This document shows positions 15,113 to 22,409 of a stretch of 57,615 bases of DNA, in pieces (positions within the stretch are counted from its first letter, which is position 1; the number at the start of each line of letters is the position of its first letter). The notes beneath the pieces are model-generated. The model was given only the letters and a program-made list of their open reading frames with translations, did not search any database and was not told where the DNA came from. Position numbers and translations under genes: made by a program. The DNA comes from Streptomyces radicis (GTDB lineage: Bacteria > Actinomycetota > Actinomycetes > Streptomycetales > Streptomycetaceae): the NCBI RefSeq assembly GCF_003626575.1, contig NZ_RBDY01000040.1, positions 1 through 57,615 of the forward strand, given 5' to 3'.

Positions 15113-16894
15113 GTGTTGGAGGAGATGCGGATCAAGGACCTGGGCGTGATCGACGACGCCATCGTCGAGTTGTCGTCCGGCTTCACCGCGGTGACGGGTG
15201 AGACGGGCGCGGGCAAGACCATGGTCGTCACCAGCCTCGGGCTGCTGCTCGGCGGCCGCGCGGACGCCGGATACGTGCGCGCCGGGGCCTCCGCCGCCGT
15301 CGTCGAGGGCCGCATCACCGTGGCACCCGACTCCGCGGCCGCCCTGCGCGCGGCCGAGGCCGGGGCCGAGCTGGACGACGGGGCGCTGCTCGTCAGCCGC
15401 ACCATCTCCGCCGAGGGCCGTTCGCGCGCCCACGTCGGCGGGCGCACGGTGCCCGCGGGGCTGCTCGGCGAGCTGGGCGAGGACCTGGTCGCCGTGCACG
15501 GCCAGACCGACCAGCAGGGGCTGCTGCGCCCGGCCAGGCAACGCGGCGCGCTCGACCGTTACGCGGGCGAGGCCGTCGCGGGCCCGCTGGCCGCCTACCA
15601 GGAGACCTACGCGCGGCTGCGCGCGGTCGCCGCCCAGCTGGCCGAGCTCACCACGCGCGCCCGCGAGCGCGCGCAGGAGGCCGACCTGCTGCGCTTCGGC
15701 CTCGACGAGGTCGCCGCCGTCGAGCCACGCCCCGGCGAGGAGGCCGAGCTGGCCGCCGAGGCGAGCCGCCTGGGCCACGCCGAGGCGCTCGCCGCCGCCG
15801 CGGCCACCGCGCACGGCGCGCTCGCGGGCGACCCCGCCGACCCCGAGGGCATCGACGCCGTCACCCTGGTCGGCGCCGCGCACCGCGTGCTCCAGGGCGT
15901 GCGAGGCCACGACCCGGCGCTCGCCGACCTCGCCGACCGCCTGGGCGAGGTCGGCATCCTGCTGACCGACGTGGCAGGGGACCTCGCCGGGTACTCCTCG
16001 GGGCTCGACGCCGACCCGCTGCGGCTCGCCGCCGTCGAGGAGCGCCGCGCCACCCTGACCCACCTCATCCGCAAGTACGGCGAGCGCGACGACGACACCG
16101 ACGGCTCCACCGCCCTGCTCGCCTGGGCCGAACGCGGCGCGGCCCGCCTTGCCGAGCTGGACGGGGACGACGACCGGATCGGCGTTCTCACCGAGGAGCG
16201 CGACGCGTTGCGCGCCCGCCTCACCGAGCTCGCCGCCACGCTGGGCGAGGCGCGGCGCGAGGCGGCCAAGCGGTTCGCCGACGCCGTCACCGACGAGCTC
16301 ACCCAACTCGCCATGGTGCACGCCAGGGTCCAGGTCGAGGTGCGGCAGAACGCAGCCGCCGCCGACGACGAGGACGCCATCGACCTCGACGGCAGGAGGG
16401 TCACCTACGGGCCGCACGGCGCCGACGAGGTGGAGCTGCTGCTCGCCCCGCACCCGGGCGCCCCGGCCCGGCCCATCGCCAAGGGCGCGTCAGGCGGCGA
16501 GCTGTCCCGCGTCATGCTGGCCGTCGAGGTGGTCTTCGCGGACGCGGCGCCCGTTCCGACCTATCTGTTCGACGAGGTCGACGCGGGCGTCGGCGGCAAG
16601 GCGGCCGTCGAGGTCGGCAGGCGCCTCGCCAAGCTCGCCGACTCCGCACAGGTGGTGGTTGTCACCCACCTCCCGCAGGTCGCGGCGTTCGCCGACCGGC
16701 ACCTGGTGGTGGAGAAGACGAGCGATGGATCGGTGACATCGAGCGGCGTCCGCTCCGTGCACGGCGAGGGCCGGGTGCGGGAGCTGTCGCGCATGCTCGC
16801 CGGGCAGGAGGACTCCGACCTGGCGCGCGCCCACGCCGAGGAACTGCTCGCCACCGCAGCCACATTGGGGCGCGCGGCACGGGAGCGTTCCTAG
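15113..16894 (+). CDS. recN: DNA repair ATPase RecN
   Basis: 593-aa SMC-like repair protein for double-strand breaks. Walker A GETGAGKT is at ~29-36 and, after a long Ala/Glu/Arg-rich coiled-coil middle, come the ABC signature SGGELSRVMLA and Walker B TYLFDEVDAGVGG with VVTHLPQVAAFAD. The start GTG 15113 (VLEEMRIKDLG) matches the start of mycobacterial RecN; ATG 15101 or ATG 15125 remain possible. I saw no clear LexA box upstream. Confidence 0.94.
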   Translation: MLEEMRIKDLGVIDDAIVELSSGFTAVTGETGAGKTMVVTSLGLLLGGRADAGYVRAGASAAVVEGRITVAPDSAAALRAAEAGAELDDGALLVSRTISAEGRSRAHVGGRTVPAGLLGELGEDLVAVHGQTDQQGLLRPARQRGALDRYAGEAVAGPLAAYQETYARLRAVAAQLAELTTRARERAQEADLLRFGLDEVAAVEPRPGEEAELAAEASRLGHAEALAAAAATAHGALAGDPADPEGIDAVTLVGAAHRVLQGVRGHDPALADLADRLGEVGILLTDVAGDLAGYSSGLDADPLRLAAVEERRATLTHLIRKYGERDDDTDGSTALLAWAERGAARLAELDGDDDRIGVLTEERDALRARLTELAATLGEARREAAKRFADAVTDELTQLAMVHARVQVEVRQNAAAADDEDAIDLDGRRVTYGPHGADEVELLLAPHPGAPARPIAKGASGGELSRVMLAVEVVFADAAPVPTYLFDEVDAGVGGKAAVEVGRRLAKLADSAQVVVVTHLPQVAAFADRHLVVEKTSDGSVTSSGVRSVHGEGRVRELSRMLAGQEDSDLARAHAEELLATAATLGRAARERS

Positions 16895-16989
16895 GCCGAG
16901 CGGGTGGTGGACGCTACCGCTGGACGGAGCACCCTGGCATTCTGGACGCCGTTCCACTCCCAGCGAACGGGGGATCGCCGAGCGCGACG

Positions 16990-16995
16990 TACGCT
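16990..16995 (+). promoter_or_regulatory. Candidate -10 before the GT4 gene
   Basis: TACGCT, identical to the hexamers before the NTPase-like gene and tyrA. Transcription would begin near 17001-17005, either leaderless at ATG 17005 or with a ~40-nt leader containing GGAGAG before ATG 17041. Confidence 0.4.
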
Positions 16996-17040
16996 GGCGC
17001 ATGGATGATCCGCCACCCCAGCCAGGAGAGACCGGAGAGA

Positions 17041-18156
17041 ATGGCGCCCCGCAGCACGTCCGCACCCTCGCACAGCGCCGCGCCGCTGCATGTCGTGCAG
17101 CTGCTCGGCGGCGGCAGCGCGGGCACGGGGGCGCATGTGCGCTCGCTGTCCGCGGGGTTGGTCGCCAGGGGCGTGCGGGTCACCGTGGGCGCCGCCCCGA
17201 GCGCCGAGCGCCGGTACGGATTCACGGCCGCCGGCGCGCGCTTCGTTCCCGTGCCCGTCAAGACGACGCCCCCGGCGGTCGGGGTCATCGGCGCGATGTG
17301 TGCGGACGCCGACCTGGTCCACGCGCACGGCATGCGCGCCGGGCTGCTCGCCGCGTTGACCCTGCGCCGCCGCGCCGTGCCGCTCGTGGTGACGTGGCAC
17401 ACGCGTTCCACCGCGCCTGGGCTGCGCTCGCGGCTGCGCGCCCTGACCGAGCACTGCGTCGCCCGGTCCGCGACCGTGGTGCTCGGCACGACGTCCGACC
17501 TGGTGGACCGGGCGCGCGCCCATGGCGCGCGCGACGCCCGCCTCGCGCCGGTCGCGCTGCCCGCGGCCCGGCGGCGGGAGGAGGCCGAGCCGGACAAGAT
17601 CCGGGCCGAGCTCGGCGCCGTCGACCGGCCGTTGCTCGTCACCGAGGCCAGGCTGGTCCGCTCGGGCAGCCTCGACGTGCTGCTGACCGCGGCCCGCGCC
17701 TGGCGGCGCCTGACGCCCCAGCCGGTGCTCGCGGTCGCGGGGGACGGGCCCGAACGCGCCGCGCTCCAGCGGCGGATCGACCGCGAGGCGCTGCCGGTCA
17801 GGCTGCTCGGCCGCGGCACGGACGCGGCGACGCTGCTGCGGGACGCGGACGTGGCGCTGCTCGTGGCCCGCTGGGCGGGCCGGGCGCCGCTCGCCGAGGA
17901 GGCGCTGCGCCGCGGCGTCCCGCTGGTGGCCACGGCGGTCGGCGGCGTGCCCGAGGTGGTGGGCGACGCGGCGGTGCTCGTGCCCTACGGCGACCCCGGG
18001 GCCCTTGGCACGGCGGTCAGCGGCCTCCTCGCCGACGCCCCGCGCCGCGCACGCCTGTCCGACGCGGGCCGCGGCAGGGCGGGCAGCTGGCCGACGGAGG
18101 ACACGACGGTGGCCCAGGTCCTGGCGGTCTACGACGAGTTGGCGCTGCGCGGTTGA
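17041..18156 (+). CDS. GT4-type glycosyltransferase
   Basis: 371 aa with the GT-B two-domain layout. The N-terminal half has QLLGGGSAGTGAHVRSLSAG and DLVHAHGMRAGLLAA (acceptor domain). The C-terminal half has LLVTEARLVRSGSLDVLL, LAVAGDGPERAAL and EEALRRGVPLVATAVGGVPEVV, the nucleotide-sugar-binding segment of family 4. The sugar and acceptor are unknown. Start ATG 17041 has GGAGAG nearby (17033-17038); ATG 17005 would add 12 residues. The last codons and the stop lie inside a 14-bp tandem repeat that belongs to the repeat region downstream. Confidence 0.85.
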   Translation: MAPRSTSAPSHSAAPLHVVQLLGGGSAGTGAHVRSLSAGLVARGVRVTVGAAPSAERRYGFTAAGARFVPVPVKTTPPAVGVIGAMCADADLVHAHGMRAGLLAALTLRRRAVPLVVTWHTRSTAPGLRSRLRALTEHCVARSATVVLGTTSDLVDRARAHGARDARLAPVALPAARRREEAEPDKIRAELGAVDRPLLVTEARLVRSGSLDVLLTAARAWRRLTPQPVLAVAGDGPERAALQRRIDREALPVRLLGRGTDAATLLRDADVALLVARWAGRAPLAEEALRRGVPLVATAVGGVPEVVGDAAVLVPYGDPGALGTAVSGLLADAPRRARLSDAGRGRAGSWPTEDTTVAQVLAVYDELALRG

Positions 18157-18184
18157 CGCTGCGCGGTTGACGCTGCGCGGCTGA
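18143..18184. repeat. Three 14-bp tandem repeats spanning the GT4 stop codon
   Basis: CGCTGCGCGGTTGA at 18143 and 18157 and CGCTGCGCGGCTGA at 18171, head to tail. The first copy supplies the glycosyltransferase stop codon, and each unit ends in an in-frame-type TGA. They merge into the larger mosaic downstream. Confidence 0.9.
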
Positions 18185-18301
18185 GCCGCGGCGCTGCGCG
18201 CCGGGTTCTTGGGCGGGGCAGCGTTGTCGGGTGCGGGTCGTCGAACACGGCGCTGCGCGCCGGGTTCTTTTCCCCGCCCACCCGCCCCTTTTCCGCCGGT
18301 G
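18170..18301 (-). repeat. Left arm of ~132-bp inverted repeat
   Basis: Read on the minus strand, this arm matches 18691-18823 almost throughout, with short indels and substitutions. It includes CACCGGCGG, a G-rich stretch, two CCGGCGCGCAGCGCCG cores and CGGCTCAGCCGCGCAGCG. About 390 bp separate the arms. Confidence 0.8.
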
Positions 18302-18690
18302 GGGGCGGGGGTGCGTACGCACCGGTGTTGTGCGCGCGGGCGGGCGTCCCGGGTCTGCCGGTCGGGTGCGGGGGTGAGCCTGCGGCGCTGCGCGCCGGGT
18401 CGCTGACGCCAGGGCGGTGCGGGGTGTCGAACCGCCGTACTGACGCGCCGCGTTGTTCGGGCGCGGGCACCGTGACGGGACCACCCTGCCCGCCGCAGGC
18501 GACTCCGTGGCTAGCGCCGTGGTTCGTTGGCCCGCACCCGGCAACACAGCTCCGCCCAACAACGCGGCGCGCAGCGCCGCGGCTCAGCCGCGCAGCGCCA
18601 ACGCGCTGCGGTTCGGCGGCTCGCGCCGTTGCCACGGTCGGCCGCGCGCAGCGCGAATGCCCGCCGCAGGCGACCACATACCCTCAGCCC

Positions 18691-18823
18691 TCACCGGCGG
18701 GAAAAGGGCGGGTGGGTGGGCGAAGAACCCGGCGCGCAGCGCCGTGGTGCGGCGACCCGCACTCGGCAGCACAGCTCCGCCCAAGAACCCGGCGCGCAGC
18801 GCCGCGGTTCAGCCGCGCAGCGC
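18691..18823 (+). repeat. Right arm of ~132-bp inverted repeat
   Basis: Direct-strand counterpart of the 18170-18301 arm. Both arms begin with CACCGGCGG and a GGGCGGGTGGG stretch and run through two AAGAACCCGGCGCGCAGCGC elements in the same order. By eye most positions agree. Confidence 0.8.
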
Positions 18824-19031
18824 CGCCGCGCCGCGGTTCGACGACCTGCACCCAACCACGTTCTCCGGCCCACGAACCCGGCGCGCAGCGCCGCTGCCCG
18901 CCGCAGGCGACCACGCCGCGCCGTGGTGCGACGACCCGCACCCAACAACCCGGCGCGCAGCGCCGCGGGTCAGCCGCGCAGCGTTGAGGCGCCGCGGCTC
19001 AGCCGCGCAGCGCCGCCGCCGCAGGCGAGGC

Positions 19032-20057
19032 TCACGTCGAGCCCCGCACCACAAGCTCCGCAGGAGTGATCACCGACTCCAGCCGCTCCTCAGGCCGGTC
19101 GAGGCGCCGCAGCAGCAGGCGGGCCATCATCTCGCCCATGCCCGCGACATCCTGGCGCACCGTCGTCAGCGCGGGGTCCGACCACGCGGCGGGCTCCAGG
19201 TCGTCGTAGCCGACCACCGCCACGTCATCGGGCACCCGCAACCCCCGCGCGCGCAGCGTGCGCAGCACGCCCGTGGCCATCAGGTCGTTCCCCGCGAACA
19301 CCGCGTCGGGCGCGGGCGACGGGCCGTCGAGCAGGGCCTCCATCGCGCGCGCCCCGCCCTCCACCGTGAAGTCGCCCCGCGCGAGCAGCACCGGGTCGGG
19401 CTCGGTCAGGCCCAGCGCGTCCAGATAGCCGTCAAGGCGGTCCACCGCCGACGTCTGGTCCAGCGGCCCGCTGATCACCGCGATCCGCTCGCGCCCGCGC
19501 TCCACGAGGTGGTGAACGGCCTGGCGCGCGCCGTCGCGATTGTCCGTGTCGACATACAGCAGGTCCGAGTCGTCCTCGGCGCCCGCCCAGCCGGGTCTGC
19601 CGCCGAAGACCGTCGGCAGCCCCGAGGCCGCCGCGATCGCGGGCAGCGGGTCGTCGATGTGCAGCGAGAACATCAGCGTCCCGTCCACGTGACCGCCGCT
19701 CAAGTACCGGCCGATGCGGTCGTAGTCGGCGCGTTGCTCAAGCAGCATCAGCAGCAACTGCGCGTCGTGTCCGGCCAGTTCGCGGCCGATGCCGCGCAGC
19801 TGCTGCGCGAAGAACGGGTCGGCGAAGACCCGTGTCTCCGGCTCGGCGATGACCACGGCGACGGCCCCGGTGCGGCGGGTGACGAGGCTGCGGGCCGCGC
19901 TGTTGGGCACGTAACCCAGCGCGGCCACCGAGAGCTTGACCCTTTCCCGCAGCTCGGGCCGCACGCCTGGCGTGCCGTTGACGACACGGGACACCGTGGC
20001 GCGGGACACGCCCGCGTGGGCGGCGACAGCCTCGAGAGTGGGGTGGGGTCCGTGCAC
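19032..20057 (-). CDS. LacI family transcriptional regulator
   Basis: 341 aa. The N-terminal helix-turn-helix (TLEAVAAHAGVSRATVSRVV, ~7-26) is followed by the LacI hinge region (GYVPNSAARSLVTRRTG) and a periplasmic-binding-protein-like sensor domain (HVDGTLMFSLH, DAVFAGNDLMATGVL, VVGYDDLEPAAWSDPALTTV). GTG 20057 is the start. It is divergent from two beta-1,3-glucanase genes, and a perfect 14-bp palindrome lies between them, so it probably represses the glucanases and itself until a glucan oligosaccharide binds. Confidence 0.93.
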   Translation of the reverse strand: MHGPHPTLEAVAAHAGVSRATVSRVVNGTPGVRPELRERVKLSVAALGYVPNSAARSLVTRRTGAVAVVIAEPETRVFADPFFAQQLRGIGRELAGHDAQLLLMLLEQRADYDRIGRYLSGGHVDGTLMFSLHIDDPLPAIAAASGLPTVFGGRPGWAGAEDDSDLLYVDTDNRDGARQAVHHLVERGRERIAVISGPLDQTSAVDRLDGYLDALGLTEPDPVLLARGDFTVEGGARAMEALLDGPSPAPDAVFAGNDLMATGVLRTLRARGLRVPDDVAVVGYDDLEPAAWSDPALTTVRQDVAGMGEMMARLLLRRLDRPEERLESVITPAELVVRGST

Positions 20058-20127
20058 TTTTCCGTCCTCTTCGTTCGCGGGCTCTTGACGCTACCGGCAA
20101 CCGGCGGCAGTGTGCAGGGGCACGACA

Positions 20128-20141
20128 TGAGAGCGCTCTCA
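20128..20141. promoter_or_regulatory. LacI-family operator palindrome
   Basis: TGAGAGCGCTCTCA is a perfect 14-bp palindrome with the central GCGC typical of LacI-family sites. It differs by two symmetric bases from the CebR box TGGGAGCGCTCCCA of Streptomyces. It is 70 bp upstream of the regulator start and 53 bp upstream of the GH16 start. Confidence 0.85.
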
Positions 20142-20194
20142 CCCTCCCCACGCGGGGAGGTGCTCATTCCCCCACACCGGAAGAGTGCAGTGTC

Positions 20195-21154
20195 ATGAGC
20201 ATGAAAAAAAGTAAGTGGGCCATCGCCATCGCCTCGGGCGTGGCGAGCATGGCCGCCCTGATGGCCGTCTCGCTCCCCACCGCGGGAGCCGCCGACACGA
20301 CCGCCGACGACACGACCGCCGACGAGGGACCCGGCACCATGGCGGAGGTCTGGCGCGCGGACTTCGACGGCGCCGCGGGGACCCTGCCGTCGAGCGAGGA
20401 CTGGATCATCGACACCGGGACCGGCTACCCGGGTGGCCCGCCCAACTGGGGCACCGGCGAGATCCAGACCTACACCGACGACCCGGCCAACGTGTCGCTC
20501 GACGGCGAGGGCCACCTCACGATCACCGCGCTGCGCGAGGGCGACACCTGGACCTCGTCGCGCATCGAGACCCAGCGCAGCGACTTCGCCGCCCCCGACG
20601 GCGGCAAGCTGCGCATCGAGGCGTCGCTCCGGCTGCCGGACCTCGACGGCGAGGCCGGGCTCGGCTACTGGCCCGCGTTCTGGACCCTGGGCGCCGACTA
20701 CCGCGGCAACTACTGGAACTGGCCCGGCATCGGCGAGTTCGACATCATGGAGAACGTCAACGGCGTCGAGCAGGTCTGGGGCGTCCTCCACTGCGGCGTC
20801 AGCCCCGGCGGCCCGTGCGACGAGACCAACGGCCGCGGCGCGAGCACCCCGTGCGACACGTGCGACAGCCAGTTCCACGAGTACGCCCTGGAGTTGGACC
20901 GCACCGGCGAGACGGAGTATCTGCGCTGGTACCTGGACGGCCAGCTGTTCCACACGGTCAGCTCGGCCGACATGGACGCGGCGACCTGGGCGAACGCCAC
21001 CGACCACGGCCATTTCATCCTGCTCAACCTCGCGATGGGCGGCGCCTTCCCCAACGGCGTCGCAGGGCAGACCACCCCCACCCCGGCCACCGTGCCGGGC
21101 GGTTCGCTCACCGTCGACTACGTGTCCGTCTCCGTCGAGCAGGGAGCTGAGTGA
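20195..21154 (+). CDS. Secreted GH16 endo-beta-1,3-glucanase (laminarinase)
   Basis: 319 aa. A Sec signal peptide (MSMKKSKWAIAIASG..., cleavage around AGA-AD, residue ~32) precedes a GH16 jelly-roll. The catalytic motif EFDIME is at residues 181-186, with nucleophile Glu181, Asp183 and acid/base Glu186. Other marks are YWPAFWTLG, GTGEIQTYT and the terminal VDYVSV strand. It should cut internal bonds of fungal or algal beta-1,3-glucans outside the cell. The stop overlaps the GTG of the GH64 gene, so the two are co-translated. It is controlled by the divergent LacI regulator through the palindrome upstream. Confidence 0.93.
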   Translation: MSMKKSKWAIAIASGVASMAALMAVSLPTAGAADTTADDTTADEGPGTMAEVWRADFDGAAGTLPSSEDWIIDTGTGYPGGPPNWGTGEIQTYTDDPANVSLDGEGHLTITALREGDTWTSSRIETQRSDFAAPDGGKLRIEASLRLPDLDGEAGLGYWPAFWTLGADYRGNYWNWPGIGEFDIMENVNGVEQVWGVLHCGVSPGGPCDETNGRGASTPCDTCDSQFHEYALELDRTGETEYLRWYLDGQLFHTVSSADMDAATWANATDHGHFILLNLAMGGAFPNGVAGQTTPTPATVPGGSLTVDYVSVSVEQGAE

Positions 21155-22347
21155 TCACCATGTTCAACCGTAGGACGTTCAACCGCAGGACGCTGCTGCG
21201 CGGCGCCGCCGCGACCGCGGGAGCCGCCGCGGCCATCCCGCTGCTCACCGGCCGGTCGGCCGTCGCCCAGAAGGCCGCCCCCACCGCGGCCCAGGGCCTG
21301 CCGCTGACCGTCGTCAACAGCACCGGCCAGTTCGACAACGCGTCGATCAACCTCTACATCGTCGGCAACGACGGCCAGCGCCAGGTCAGGGTCACCCCCG
21401 AGGGCGAGCTGCTGCCGGTCTCGATCGACGACAACGGCCCCGACGGCTACACCGACTACGCCATCCCCCTGTCGGCGAGCGGCGACACCACCCTCACGCT
21501 GCCGCACATGTCGGGCCGGATCTACGCCGCGCTCGGCGGCAAGCTCAGCTTCCGCGCCCTCCAGGACGGCAACGGCAACCCCGCCCTCGCCTACCCCGCG
21601 GGCTGGGTGTCGTCCGACCCCAACTACCCGGTCCTGCACGACTGCGCCGAGTTCACCTACAACGCCTCGGGCATGTTCTGCAACACCACCATGGTGGACA
21701 TGTTCAGCGTGCCGATGTCGATCCACCTCACCGGCAACGGCGACCAGACCGCGGGCCTGCTGCGCGACGGCGCCAGGGGCCGGATCTTCTCGGGGCTCGC
21801 CGGGAACGACACGTTCGCGCCGCTCGTGGTCGACGAGACGCGGATCATCGCCCCCGGGCACGGCCTTGACGCGGGCCTGTTCCCCGACGACTACTTCGCG
21901 CCGTATGTCGACCGGGTCTGGAGCCACTTGGCCTCGAACGACATGGTCGTGACCACCAACGCGGGCGCGTTCACGGGCCGGGTCAGCGGTGAACAGCTCT
22001 CGTTCACCGGTCCAGGCACGGTGTCGTTCGACCGGCCGCCCACGCGCGACGTGCTGTTCTGCGACGGCACGCTCGCGGCGCCCAACGACGGGATGCTCGG
22101 CCCCGTCGCCGCCGTCCTGGCCGCGGCGCTCAACCGCACCACGGCGCTCAGCCACCCCGACCAGCCCACCACCGACCCGGCGACGTTCTACCAGGAGGAG
22201 CCCGCGCACCACTACGCGCGGATCCTGCACGAGGAGAGCGTCGACGGCCGGGCGTACGGGTTCGCGTTCGACGACGTGGCGGGCTTCGCCTCGTACATCG
22301 AGGACGGGGCCCCGTCGGCGATCACGCTGACGCTCACGCCGTTCTGA
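21151..22347 (+). CDS. Secreted GH64 beta-1,3-glucanase (laminaripentaose-producing type)
   Basis: 398 aa. The N-terminus has FNRRTLLRGAAATAG, a twin-arginine signal, so export by Tat is likely. The mature part matches GH64: LPHMSGRIYAALGGKLSF, then CAEFTYNASGMFCNTTMVDM, where Glu167 and Asp183 are 16 residues apart as in the known Streptomyces laminaripentaose-producing enzyme (Glu154/Asp170). It would act with the GH16 enzyme on long beta-1,3-glucan chains. GTG 21151 overlaps the GH16 stop (GTGA); ATG 21160 is a possible alternative. There is no carbohydrate-binding module. Confidence 0.9.
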   Translation: MITMFNRRTFNRRTLLRGAAATAGAAAAIPLLTGRSAVAQKAAPTAAQGLPLTVVNSTGQFDNASINLYIVGNDGQRQVRVTPEGELLPVSIDDNGPDGYTDYAIPLSASGDTTLTLPHMSGRIYAALGGKLSFRALQDGNGNPALAYPAGWVSSDPNYPVLHDCAEFTYNASGMFCNTTMVDMFSVPMSIHLTGNGDQTAGLLRDGARGRIFSGLAGNDTFAPLVVDETRIIAPGHGLDAGLFPDDYFAPYVDRVWSHLASNDMVVTTNAGAFTGRVSGEQLSFTGPGTVSFDRPPTRDVLFCDGTLAAPNDGMLGPVAAVLAAALNRTTALSHPDQPTTDPATFYQEEPAHHYARILHEESVDGRAYGFAFDDVAGFASYIEDGAPSAITLTLTPF

Positions 22348-22353
22348 CACCAC

Positions 22354-22377
22354 CCGTTGAACTGCCCAGTTCAACGG
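22354..22377. terminator. Hairpin between GH64 and GH15 genes
   Basis: A perfect 10-bp stem CCGTTGAACT/AGTTCAACGG with a 4-nt loop lies in the 62-bp gap between convergent genes. There is no T tract; it can serve both directions. Confidence 0.7.
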
Positions 22378-22409
22378 ACCGGCGTGCGGCGGCTGTCCCG
22401 AGCCCCGGG

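Larger units (their letters stand above)
18157..19031. repeat. Gene-free mosaic of short interspersed repeats
   Basis: About 875 bp with no credible gene. Eight copies of the core CGGCGCGCAGCGCCG occur: three on the minus strand (18189, 18248, 18383) and five on the plus strand (18565, 18730, 18790, 18879, 18951, all approximate), usually flanked by AACCC. Further shared pieces are GCCGCGGCTCAGCCGCGCAG (four direct copies and one inverted) and CCGCCGCAGGCGA (18491, 18661, 18899, 19017). Together they form modules of ~65-85 bp: inverted at 18169-18253, direct at 18515-18599, 18739-18823, 18828-18893 (partial) and 18920-18984. Open frames here are Arg/Ala/Pro-rich and follow the repeats, so I do not call them genes. 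Confidence 0.85.

Noticed and set aside
18453..19030. Long Arg/Ala/Pro-rich frames through the repeat mosaic
   Set aside because: They follow repeated DNA in several frames at once, have no recognisable fold, and continue antisense through the LacI gene. They are by-products of the repeats.
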